From: Cacajao melanocephalus
Taxonomy: Eukaryota; Chordata; Mammalia; Primates; Pitheciidae
DNA length: 64,000 nt
Assembly (NCBI GenBank): GCA_963573385.1
Contig: CAUYLG010065661.1
Coordinates: 62,001-126,000 of the forward strand
Direction: 5' to 3'
Shown here: piece by piece, positions 21,516-32,350 of the stretch
Layout of the letters: each line of letters starts with the position of its first letter
Position numbering within the stretch: position 1 is the first letter of the stretch
Position numbers and translations under genes: made by a program
The notes under the pieces: generated by a model
The model's database searches: none
The model's input: the letters and a program-made list of their open reading frames with translations, nothing else
Told to the model about the DNA's origin: nothing

Positions 21516-23841
21516 CAGGCATACCTAGCTTTATTCCACTTTGCAGATACACTGTTTTATTTTTTTTTTTTTTACAAATTAAAGGTTTGTGGCCATCTCT
21601 AATCTAGCAAGTCTATCAGGGATGTTTTTCCAACAACAGGTGTTCGCGCTGCATCTCGTATCATATTTTGGTAATTCTTGCAATATTTCAAGTTTTTATG
21701 ATTATGCCTGTTATGGTGATTTGTGATCAGTGATCTTTGATGTTGCTATTGTAATTGTTATGAGGCACCACGAACTACTTCCATGTACGACGGCAAACTT
21801 CATCAACAAACGTGCATGTTGTGACTGCCCCACTGACACGCCATTCCTCAATCTCCCTCTACTCCACCCTATCTCCTGAGACATAATAATTGAAATGAAG
21901 CCAGTTACTTACTCTACAATTGCTTCTAAGTGTTTAAGTACAAGTAAGAGTTACATGTGCCTCACTGTGAATCAAGAGTTTGAAATGATTAAGCTTATTG
22001 AGGAAGGCATGTCCAAAGCCAGATAATTTGAAAGCTAGGATTCCTGCACCAGTTAGCCAAGTCGTGAATGAAAAGAAAGTTTCTGAAGAAATTAAAAGTG
22101 CTACTCCAGTGAACATATGAATGATATAGTGAAACACCTTTATTGCTGATGAAAAAGTTGTAGTGAGGTTAGAAGATCAAACCAGCCTCAACATTCCCAT
22201 AAGCCAAAGCCTAATCCAGAGCAAGGCCCTAAATCTCTTAACTCTATGAAGGCTGAGAGAGGTGAAGCAGCAAAGGAAGGAAAGTTGGAAAGTAGCAGAA
22301 ATTGGTTCACGAGACTTAAGAAAAAGAGCCTTCTCCTTAACACAAAAGTGCAAGGTGAAGCAACAGATGGTGATGTTAGCAACTGTAGCATTTTATCCAG
22401 AAAATCTAGCTGAGTATTGATGAAGGTGACAACACTAAACAACAGATTTTCAAGGTAGATGACACAACGTTATATTGAAGATGACACCTAGGCCTTCCGT
22501 AGCTACAGAAGTCAACACCTGATTTAAAGCTTCAAAGGACAGGCTGAGTATCTTGTGAGGGGCTAACACAGTTGGTGACTTTAAATTGAAGCTAATGCTC
22601 CTATTAGTCTGAAAAATTCAGAGCCTTTAATAATTATGATGAATCTACTCTGCTTGTGCTCTATAAATGGACTAATAAAGCCTAGATGATAGCATATCTG
22701 TTTACAGCATAGTTTACTGAATATTTTAAGTTCAATGTTGAAACCTTCTGCTCAGAAAAATACATTCCTTTCAAACATTACTGCTCCTTGATCATGCACC
22801 TGACCAACAGCTCTGATGAAGACGGACAAGGGCAAGAATGTTATTCTCATGCCTGTTAATACAACACGCGTCTGCAGTCCATGGATTAAGGAATAATTTT
22901 GACTTTCAAGTCTTCCTATGTAAGAAATACATTTCTTAAGGCTATAGCTTCCACAGTGATTCATCCGCTAGATGATGGTAAAGTAAATTGAAACTTTCTG
23001 GAAAGGATTTGCCATTCTAGATGCCTTTAAAAATATTCATGATTCATGGGAGGAGGTCAAAATATGAACATTAACAGGTGTTTGGAAGAAGTTGTTTCCA
23101 GTCCTCATGGATGACTTTGAGGGGTTCAAGACTTCAATGGAGGAAATTGCTGCAGATATGAAGGAAACAGGAAGGGAACTAGAATTAAAAGTGGAGCCTG
23201 AAGATGTGGCTGAATTGCTGCAATCTCATGATCAAACTTGAACAGGCGAAAAGTTGCTTCTTATGGATGAGCAAAGAAAGTGGTTTCTTGAGATGGAATC
23301 TATTCCTGGTAAAGATGGTTGAAATGACAGCAAGGACTTAGAACAGTACTTAAACTTAGGTATTAAAGCAGAGGCAGCGTTTGAAAGAATCAATTTCAAT
23401 TTTAAAAGAAGTTCTACTATGGGTAAAATGCTATCAAACAACATCTCACGGTACAGAGAAATCTTTCATGAAAGGAAGAGTCAACTGATAAGACAAACCT
23501 CATTGTTGTCTTAAGACATTGCCACAGCCACCCCAACCTTCAGCAACACCACTGCTGCCATCAACATGAAGCTGAGACCTTCCACCAGCAAAAAGATTAC
23601 CACTTGCTGAGGGCTTAGATGATTGTTACCATTTTTTTAGCGATAAAGTATTTTTGATTAAGGTATGCAATGTATACTGTTATATTAATAATGCTACTGC
23701 ATACTTTATAGACTATAGTATATTATAAACGTAACTTTTATATGCACTGGTAAACCCAAAACACTCATATGACTTGATTTCAATATTCACTTTATTGCCG
23801 TGGTCTGGATCCAAACCACCAATATTTCCCAAGTATGCCTA
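21516..23841 (+). mobile_element. Tigger1 DNA transposon (Tc1/mariner, pogo group), nearly full length
   Basis: Both termini are present: CAGGCATACCT at 21516 and its complement AGTATGCCTA ending at 23841, flanked by the TA target duplication (21514-21515 and 23842-23843). The 2,326 bp are only slightly short of the autonomous Tigger1 element, which is about 2.4 kb. The inside follows the autonomous element in order: the left AT-rich part, a transposase reading frame, then the GGTCTGGATCCAAACCACC stretch of the right terminal repeat. So this is a degraded copy of the autonomous element, not a MER-type deletion derivative. The family moved in early primate ancestors and is extinct. The copy is on the plus strand and undisturbed by later insertions. 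Confidence 0.95.
21919..23629 (+). pseudogene. Tigger1 transposase remnant (pogo/CENP-B-like DDE enzyme), inactive
   Basis: The frame corresponds to the Tigger1 transposase, a cut-and-paste enzyme with an N-terminal CENP-B-type helix-turn-helix DNA-binding part and a C-terminal DDE catalytic part. The expected start codon reads ATT (21919-21921). The three catalytic aspartates can be located by their surrounding motifs: GAT at 22458-22460 (in the VDET-like motif, here V-D-D-T), GAT at 22790-22792 (in the DNAP-like motif, here D-H-A-P), and GAT at 22884-22886 (in Q-x-M-D). The third is followed at once by a TAA stop (22887-22889). There is also a 4-base loss just after the second motif, and many other frame breaks. 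The expected stop near 23629 reads TAC. No activity is possible. Confidence 0.9.
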
Positions 23842-24007
23842 TATTTAGCTGAGGCCCCAAAACGTGAAATTATTTTTATACTGTCAAATTTTTAATTAGT
23901 AGAAGGAACAACCTTAAACTCTCAATGACTGATTTATTTTCAGTGAATTATATTACTATTATTAATATGTTTCAGGAAATTTAATTCATCTCCAGTAAGT
24001 TTTGAAC

Positions 24008-24545
24008 ATGTGTGACAAGCAGCCTCTAAATAGCTCCCAGTGATCCCTGTCTTCTGATAGTCATGCGTTTATGAAATCTCCCCCTGAGTGTGAACTGGGT
24101 TTATTCACTCATTTCTAATAACAAAATATGGCAGAAGTGATGGAATGTCATTTCCAATATTATACTGATAAAGGGCCATGGCTCCCATTTTAGGTATGCA
24201 TTCTCTCTCTCTCTCTCTCTCTCTCTGCCCTCAGTTTGGAGGAAGCCAGATTTCATGCTGTGACTAGCCCTATGAAAAGACTGACATAGCAAGGAATGAT
24301 TCCCATCCCACAGACCCACTGGTGAGTGTGAACCTGAAGATGACCAATAGGCATAAGGAGCAGGCATGGAAGAGAATCCTCACATGCTCAAACCTTGAGT
24401 TGACTGCAGCCCTGGCCAACACTCTGCAACTTCACAAGAATTTTGAGCTAGAAACACACAGTTAAACTGAATCCAGATTCCTGACTCATGGAAACTAAGT
24501 TTTGGCATCATGTTTTAAATGTAGCAATATAGAACTCATAAGCCA
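24008..24545 (+). mobile_element. MLT1-type LTR (ERVL-MaLR), older subtype
   Basis: Reads in order: CCAGTGATCCCTGTCTTCTG, TGAGTGTGAACTGGGT, AAAATATGGCAGAAGTGATGG, the TC repeat, GAGGAAGCCAGATTTCATGCTGTGA, GACTGCAGCCCTGGCC, CCAGATTCCTGACTCATGGAAACT, AAGTTTTGG. The AATAAA part of the usual 3' end has been lost between GAAACT and AAGTTTTGG. No internal retroviral DNA is attached. The 88-codon minus-strand frame is a shadow. Confidence 0.75.
24202..24226. repeat. (TC)n microsatellite inside the LTR
   Basis: About 12 uninterrupted TC units, at the place where this LTR group normally has a short CTCTCT stretch. Confidence 0.9.
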
Positions 24546-25063
24546 TGCATATATTTCAAGTATAGCATAGAGACAACATTGAAACATAAATTAAGTGCAA
24601 ATACTCTTAAAACAGCACACAGTCAAGAATAGAATACTATTTACACTTAAGTCAACAGAAATTTTTACTCCCAACTATTTCAACTCCTGCCAAATCAGAC
24701 CAAAAAGTAAACTGTATTTAAAAACAGGTCTAATGAAAGATTAATACACAAAACGTGTTCTTCAAGAAGACGGCACAATGCTTAAAGAACAGGTTCTATT
24801 TTTTACAACTTGGAAATAGCCAAACTTCTCCCCTCCAAGGTAAGAGTAAGTTCCTTCCTACAATATTCAAAAATTGGCCAAGTACATATTCCTGACTTTA
24901 TGAAAATATAGCCAGGGTTAAAGAAATATGTTCTGTACAATTCAATATAGGCTGCAATCTTCTACTACAGTAAATGTGATGTAATTGTGTTGTTACAATG
25001 AATAAATATATTCAGTTGGCAGAATATTTTGATAGTGAATCATTGCTCCCATCCCAACAAAAT
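24546..25063. other. Unassigned non-coding DNA
   Basis: Nothing recognisable between the LTR and the Alu. Confidence 0.5.
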
Positions 25064-25387
<324 letters not shown>

Positions 25388-26127
25388 TTTTTACTATGTA
25401 TCTGTTTTCATTATTCTTATGAATCTAGCACCATTTTTTTAGGTCATCATTCTTTTAACATTTAATGTTCAAAGCAGAAATATAAGGTAGATCTCTGTAA
25501 ACTGAATGAAGTCTAAAAGGTGCTTGTTCAATTCTTAATCATTTGTTACCACACTTGTAAATTTATAAGCAGACAATGGATTTCATCCCAAGGGATTTTC
25601 TTCCAAAAATTACTGCATTCTAAGTAAATTTTAAAAAAGAAAAAAACCCAAACCATGGTAGAAGTTTTTGCCAATATCCTAGATAAATAACATTTCAGAG
25701 AAAGTGATAAGTATTTATCCACAGAATGTAAGTGTGACTTGGGAACTTTGTTGGTGAAGTTCAACATGTTTTGAGCTGACGTTACGAAGAAATTCTGTTA
25801 CTCTTGATCAAGATTACTAGATAGAATTTTTTAAATAAAACATTTTTGTTCTTCTATAAAATTATGCTAATAATACAAATATAGCACATGTGATGAAACA
25901 GGTTTTGATCCATTTACATCTTGTGGTGGCCCTGCTGGAGTCTAGAACCCTGCATTTGCAAGATGCCTGGCTGGGGTCTGGGTGCAGTTTGCCAGTCAGG
26001 AATTGCACAGTACACTGGCTCAGAATGTCACTGCAATATCTCAGACACTAACAATCTATCTCATTACACATGTATCTGGTTCTTTAATTTAATCTTACAG
26101 ACTGAAATCCTGCAAATAAGAACAGTA
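25388..26127. other. Unassigned non-coding DNA
   Basis: No repeat is recognised. A 128-codon frame (25921-26307) begins here but runs into the L1 3' UTR and has no domain. Confidence 0.5.
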
Positions 26128-26703
26128 ATTTTTTTTTTTAACACTTTAAGATCTGGGATACATGTACAGAATGTGCAGGATTGTTACATAGGTATACACG
26201 TGCCATGGTGGTTTGCTGCATCCATGACCCTGTCATCTACATTAGGTATTTCTCCTAATGCTATCCCTCCCTTAGCCCCCCATCCCCTGACAGGCCCCAG
26301 TGTGTGATATTCCCCTCCCTGTACCCATGTGTTATTGTTCAAGACCCACTTATGAGTGAGAACATGTGGTGTTTGGTTTTCTGTTCTTGTGTCAGTTTGC
26401 TGAGAATGATGGTTTTCAGCTTTACCCATGTCCCTGAAAAGGACATGAACTCATCCTTTTTTATGGCTGCATAGTATTCCATGGTGTATATGTGCCACAT
26501 TTTCTTTATCCAGTCTATCACTGATGGACATTTGGGTTGGTTCCAAGTCTTTGCAATTGTGAACGGTGCCGCAATAAACATACACATGCATGTGTCTTTA
26601 TAACTGAACGATTTATAATCCTTTGGGTATATGCAACCATCAATAAAACGCTGGCAAACCGAATCCAGCAGCACATCAAAAAGCTTATCCATCATTATCA
26701 AGT
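26128..26703 (-). mobile_element. 5'-inverted L1 insertion (primate L1PA/PB-type)
   Basis: From the poly-T (26129-26139) to about 26632 this is the L1 3' UTR and the last codons of ORF2, read on the minus strand. The minus frame holds the ORF2p C-terminus, including IDWIKKMWHIYTMEYYAAIK and SQEQ-like (here TQEQ) near the end. From about 26633 to 26703 the sequence switches to the plus strand and to a more upstream ORF2 part (CTGGCAAACCGAATCCAGCA). A head-to-head junction of this kind is the standard result of twin priming. The join contains a possible ATGC microhomology. I did not find a clean target duplication. It is dead by truncation. Confidence 0.9.
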
Positions 26704-29700
26704 TTATAATTGTTTCTTAAGATCATCTGTTTAGATCACCTTACAGAAGGAATAGAAAATGGCAACGTGGTGAAGAGAATGATCAAAATATGTACCCTCA
26801 ATGAGAAGACATTAGTATGAGGAAAGAACAACTTCTAACACATCTTAAAATTGCATGTGATAGTATCAATATGAGGACCAGGGAACACTTCAAATATGTA
26901 CGTGATCAGCTAAATCTTTAATAATAATTATTATAAAAGGCAACAATAAAGGAATTTATTTGGTTTTTAATATAGTATATAATTCTAAAATCTTGTCAGG
27001 TGAGTGATGCTGCTGTGCCTTAACAATAGCAATAAATAGGGACAATTTCACTTTGGGATATTTTTAACTATGCCGTTATGATGTTGATATTATTCTTTAA
27101 ATATGTACTTCTTAGGACACAGAGGTTTTCAGCTTCCTTTAAATTTTTATTTACTCTTGGAAAAGAAGCATTATTTATATATAAAATGTTGAACAACATT
27201 CACCAATAAAATAATGTTTTGGAATTATCATTCACTAATCCATTACTTCTTCAGGATCGTATATTATATCCGTGTAAGATTTCTGGGAATCTCTTAGTAG
27301 TGCATACTTATTCTTTTAACAAGCTGCTTAATAATTTGCAGTCATATCACAGAATGCTGCAATTCTCAGAAGTTTATAATAAAACAGCAGATGGCCCTAA
27401 TTATGTAAGTAACATGCAGCAACCATTCATAAGGAATTCAGAATATTTCCTATACAGTATGTGTGTGTGTGTGTGTGCATGTGAATGTGTGCATGCATGC
27501 AGAAAATAGTGTGGAAAATATATATGTACATATATAAACGTACCTGTGTCATACATATATGTAAATAAGTGCAATAAATACATACACACTTACATACACA
27601 TATTTGCTCTAGATTTTCAGTATAACAAATCTTTCAGGTTTGAAATATATTGCATAGAGCAGTATGCCCTGTAATGTATGAATAGACTGAAAAAATAATA
27701 TTTCAAACTTAGTGTTCCTCTGTTTGGATGGTGCTCTAATATCTTGGAGTGTCACATCAAAAGAGAAAGGACGTCTTATTTGCATTCTTTCTATAGCTAA
27801 CTATTTGCCATTTTAGGAGAAGACAATGTCATAAATTTAATACACATCTTCATTTCCCAATTATTTAATATACACTTCCATTTCCCGATTTGGTAGAATG
27901 AAAACACTTGAACCTTTTGAAATTAACTGTTACCTTAATTCCTTTCTTGCAAAAGCTATTGTCAATACTGTGCGTAATGTATGTATTACATTTTATACTG
28001 TCTCTAGATTTTAAACTGCAATCACTCAAAAATTTACTCCCACGTACTCATTTTAGCAGCCCAAAGATATTTTAAAGAATAGCATATTTTAATTAAAGCA
28101 AACAAAGAGACAAAAAATCACAGACTGGTACATCCCACTGTAATCAGGCACTTAAGAGTTTGACTTCAGTTTCTCCTACTTAAACCGTGTTCCTGCAAGT
28201 AGTATCCCCAGATGCCTAGTACAATGAGGAGATTATTTACATTTGTAATAGATGAATCAAGCACTGAAGAAGCTGTATAAAATAATATTCAAATTGTAAT
28301 TTATACGTATTTAAAACGGCTTAAGGTGTATTAAGGTGTATGGTATAAACTACAATAAATGTTAATAAATTATTAATGGTGCATTCTGACAAGAATTAAA
28401 GATGGGCTTGATTCAAACAGAATTCCTGCAGGGGAAAATATGCACATTTTATTTTATGGTTTAAATTCTGTAGAGAACACAGTCTGATATGCAACACTTC
28501 AGAGAATTACAAGCTCTAGAAACAATCAGCTTTCATCCTAAATGATAAAAATTAATACAGATGTTATTTTAAATTAAATTTGAAGCATCTTTGTAGGCAG
28601 AAAAAATGATTATGGAAATTATGAACCTTAAAATAATTGTAATCCACCAAAGATGATGTTTTAAATTGCAATCAACCTGTCATAGTAATTTTTCTCTTTA
28701 AAAATATATGTTAAGAAAGCAATTTTTGTTCAGAAAGTCAGTTTTCAGCTCTTTGTAATTTTTTTTCCAAATTAAAGCTTGTAAGACTGATGATTTACAG
28801 GTCAAAATGTGAAGGTTTATAAAATACTAAAACTCTTTGGGGAAGAATTAAAGCAACACAACTGAATAAAAGTTAAGGAAAAAATAACACCGCAGAAAGC
28901 AAATAGTTGGCTAGACAAGAAAATTAAAAACACACACTCCTATCAGTGGTGAACTATGACATTCTCACATAGAACATCAAAATGCTGTGTTATTATAGAC
29001 CTCATGTGGAAATGCATTTATTTACCACAAGGATTATATGAAATTTGCATACAAAAAAATGTTGTCTTATAACTACCTCTAAAATATTTACAGCAGGTAC
29101 CAGGCAAATGTACCTTAAAATACTGTTAAATTTGTCACTGGCTCTATTAAAACCAAGGCTAAAACAAAGCTATACACAGCAGACAGCAGACAATGCATTT
29201 TAGTCATGAGGGAGAGATGTACACCTTTAGCGAGATGAGAGTTCAACAAGCTCATGTCATGGAAACCTGTGGCCTCCGTTCTCCAGAACAAGATAATACA
29301 AAAATCTCATATTTCTTTCCAGTTCCCAGCAGCTGAACCTCAATGTGGAGTCTGAAACTTCGAATGGGGAAAACTAAACACTGTTGTCTGGCCAGATTTT
29401 CATTGACTGTTTTTGAAATACTGGGTAAAATGTGCATGAGCCATAGGTATTTAGAGACAGCATGCAGGATACATAGTAAAGGATGTTATTACTTTTACAC
29501 CAAACCGGATTGTTTTATACTTTAAATTTATCGGAAGTTATCTTCAGGTACTAAGACATACAACACATGGGGTGTTTAACATCTAAGCCAAGCACACCAG
29601 GGCTTTGGAACAAATGCTCTGAAATGCAATGTAAGTTTGAGATGTTTTAGCAGGTGGGCTATTGTGCCTCATTTAACTTCCCTTAAATCCTTGAAATAGT

Positions 29701-30591
29701 CAAACCATAAAACAGTAATTGCCTTAATTACTTTATTGTGTGTGGTAAATTAAAATGAAATAGATAAATTTGGATGCTCAACAAAAAAAAATCCCTGGCT
29801 GCTTGGTTGTTGGCTATTTTTGGATGTCTGCTAGAGCAAAGAATCGAAAATCCATTTCACTAAATAGCTAATTTCATTTGATCTACATACATCTATATTT
29901 ATATACGCCCACTTGAATTTACTTTTTTGAAAAGTTTTTTTAGGCAACTATTCTTCTCTCAGTGTTTTACATTTTCTGTCCCCACAGAATGATCAAAATA
30001 ATCTGGATATGCAAAACAAGAATATTACATAGTATTATTTCATTTCCGTACCATTCTTAATGTTAGTGGAGAAAGCCTGTATATAAAAATAGTACTAATG
30101 TACAGATGTGATATCAACAAGGCTTTGTGTGATTGCCGGTAACTCAGTTACAGTCACAGAAGAAGATAAAAACTAGAAAACAAAAGTAAGTTGCTCCCTT
30201 AGGTCTATAGGCCTTGGTGTGGCTGTAGCTTATGAAGGGTCCATGAATGGAGAAAAGTGTTGTGAGTTGGGGTGCACTGTGTACACCAGTTATTGCATCT
30301 TTTACAATTGGCCCCTGCCTAAATGTTTTGATTCACCAATACGTTCCTTAATCTATAAAGTTTAAAAACCTATTTAGACTTTTTGTTTCATACCAGTATT
30401 GCTCTTATATAAGGCTACATAAGGTAAAAAACTGTTTCAGAAACAGAATCTTTCAGCACAAAATGAAATAAAACTTACAAAAGACAATTTTCCATAAGCA
30501 GCAGCTTATACTCATATTCTATTTTCAGCTACTTTTGTTCAACTACAGAGCATATACATTACTTTTTATTTGAAGATAAAAAATATTCCAG
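26704..30591. other. Repeat-poor AT-rich non-coding DNA (3.9 kb)
   Basis: Apart from a TG tract near 27460 and CA/TA-type low complexity to about 27600, I recognise no SINE, LINE or LTR. Frames at 27219-27509 and 29252-29525 have no domain. It is composed of unique-looking sequence with many A/T homeodomain-like words, which are expected by chance at this composition. Confidence 0.5.
27459..27502. repeat. (TG)n microsatellite, interrupted
   Basis: A pure TG run (27459-27477) is followed by TGCA-rich interruptions. Confidence 0.9.
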
Positions 30592-30695
30592 GTTGGGAGC
30601 AGTGGCTCACACTTGTTATCTCAATACTTTCGGAGGCTGAGGTGGGAGAATTGCTTAAGGCCAGGAGTTTGAGATCAACCTGGGCAACATAGTGA
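30592..30695 (+). mobile_element. Alu left-arm fragment (AluJ-like)
   Basis: GGGAGCAGTGGCTCACACTTG through GGAGGCTGAGGTGGGAGAATTG and GAGATCAACCTGGGCAACATAGTGA. It breaks off where the simple repeat begins; the diverged bases and the CTGGGCAACATAG word suggest the old J type. Confidence 0.85.
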
Positions 30696-30962
30696 CACAC
30701 ACTCACTCTCTCTCTCTCATATATATTATAATGTGTGTATATATATATATACACACAAACATATATATACACACATATATACATATATGCATATACATAT
30801 ACATATATATATCTCTCTCCACACACACACATATATATGAACACATACACACACATAACTATTTTTTTTCTCTATGTATATATCCACCATGCCCAGCCAA
30901 TTATGGTGGGAAGATATATATATATAAATATATATTTATATATGTTCTCTCTATATAGAGAC
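30695..30962. repeat. Compound CA/CT/TA simple repeat
   Basis: Runs of CA, CT, TA and CATA fill this stretch directly after the Alu arm, the position where an A-rich linker would have seeded them. A short hairpin CCACCAT...ATGGTGG (30884-30890 and 30903-30909) sits inside. The 83-, 88- and 96-codon frames here are repeat translations. Confidence 0.9.
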
Positions 30963-31944
30963 AGAGACAGATATATTTTAGTATAGTGCATTTTATAATA
31001 TTGTGCTTAAAAATGATTTTTATGTGTTTATATGTATCTGAAAATTACCTTAAATAGGAAGAACTATCTAGTTGAAAAGAATGGCAACAGAGGAATATTG
31101 CACTTGTTGATGCTGAAAGTACTATTATTTATATATGTTGTAGCGATTTGTAAAACAGACATATAGATATGAAATGTTGATAAGTTTTTGGTCTTTAAAC
31201 TATGTCATCCTCAATTATTTGAATAATCATAAAAGAATAAATAAAATGTAGTATAACTTACTGATGGAGCTCTCCCACTTAATAAACCTCATTAACCTGC
31301 TGGGGATAAAATAAAAAATACATATAATTCTGCTAAAATAGGAAAAGTCACAATAGAAACTGAGACATGTCTGAATCAAACTAAGTTTCCTCTTTCCAAC
31401 TGGAGAGACATATTCTGTGCTCACTTGGACAATGTATAGAGTCAGAGATCAATTAGAGCTATATAGTAACTGAAAATGATGGAGTTTGGTAATTTTCTAT
31501 CTGACATTTTATTCCACTAGTACATTTGTAATTCACTTTCCAATAAATCTATGCTTTACATGGCATCTTTATAATAAAATCCATTTGGTAAAGATAATGG
31601 GTCATAAGAAAAGTAAACAGACACTTACTTCTTCTAGCAATCTCAACACTATCTTCATTTATTTTTCCTTCTCTCTCCTGTGACTTTTCCTTCTAACCAT
31701 GATTCTACTGTCTGTCACAATGAGCACAGGTCTGTATTTGTTGGGTTCCTTACTGTCTATCTGCCTTTTCAACAAGTCGTCATCAAATGAATGAATCAAT
31801 CAATGTATACAACATAGACTATTATATTCAAGACACAAATATTTGTTTAAAATTATTGTTAATCTTCAGTAATTCCAGGACTGGACATTTTCACCTCTGT
31901 CTTTTTCACAATAATCATCAAGATTAAAATAATTTTGAACTTAG
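30963..31944. other. Unassigned non-coding DNA
   Basis: No family or exon recognised. The 65-codon frames at 31227-31424 and 31486-31683 have no domain. Confidence 0.5.
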
Positions 31945-32212
31945 AGGCCAATGTGGGTAGACAACTTGAGGTCAGGAGTTTGAGAACAGCCTGGCCAACA
32001 TGGGGAAACCCTATCTCTACTAAATAAATACAAGATTAGCTGGGCGTGGTGGCATGTGCTTGTAATCCCAGCTACTCAGGAGGGTGTGGCATGAGAATTA
32101 CTTGAACCCAAGAGGGAGAGGTTGCAGTGGGCCAAGATCACGCCACTGCATGCCAGCCTGGGAGACAGGGCTAGACTGTGTCTCAAAAAGAAAAGAAAAG
32201 AAAAGAAAAAAA
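31945..32212 (+). mobile_element. Alu (AluS-like), 5'-truncated
   Basis: Begins within the left arm (GAGGCCAATGTGGGTAGA), continues through TAGCTGGGCGTGGTGGCATG and the right arm AAGATCACGCCACTGCATGC, and ends in an A-rich tail with AAAAG repeats (32185-32212). About 30 bases of the 5' end are missing. Confidence 0.92.
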
Positions 32213-32224
32213 TAGATACAATGG

Positions 32225-32350
32225 AAAGAAAAGTATTTTGAGCTGTGAGCAGAGAATTCTGCATTTTAGTTTCTACTTTCTCTGGCTCTGTGATCTTGGA
32301 CAGATGACTAAACTTCTCTAACCTTTAGTGTCTTTACCCATTAAAGAAAA
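32225..32350 (-). mobile_element. MIR SINE, antisense
   Basis: Plus strand shows the complement of MIR: CTCTGGCTCTGTGATCTTGGACAG, then TAAACTTCTCTAACCTTTAGTGTC, then the ACCCATTAAAGAAAAGG counterpart of the antisense 'CATCTGTAAAATGGGG' block. Confidence 0.8.

Noticed and set aside
25921..26307. 128-codon plus-strand open frame
   Set aside because: Its second half is antisense L1 3' UTR; the first half has no recognisable protein similarity.
30566..30986. Overlapping frames rich in Y/I/T/H
   Set aside because: They are translations of CA/TA simple repeats and an Alu arm.
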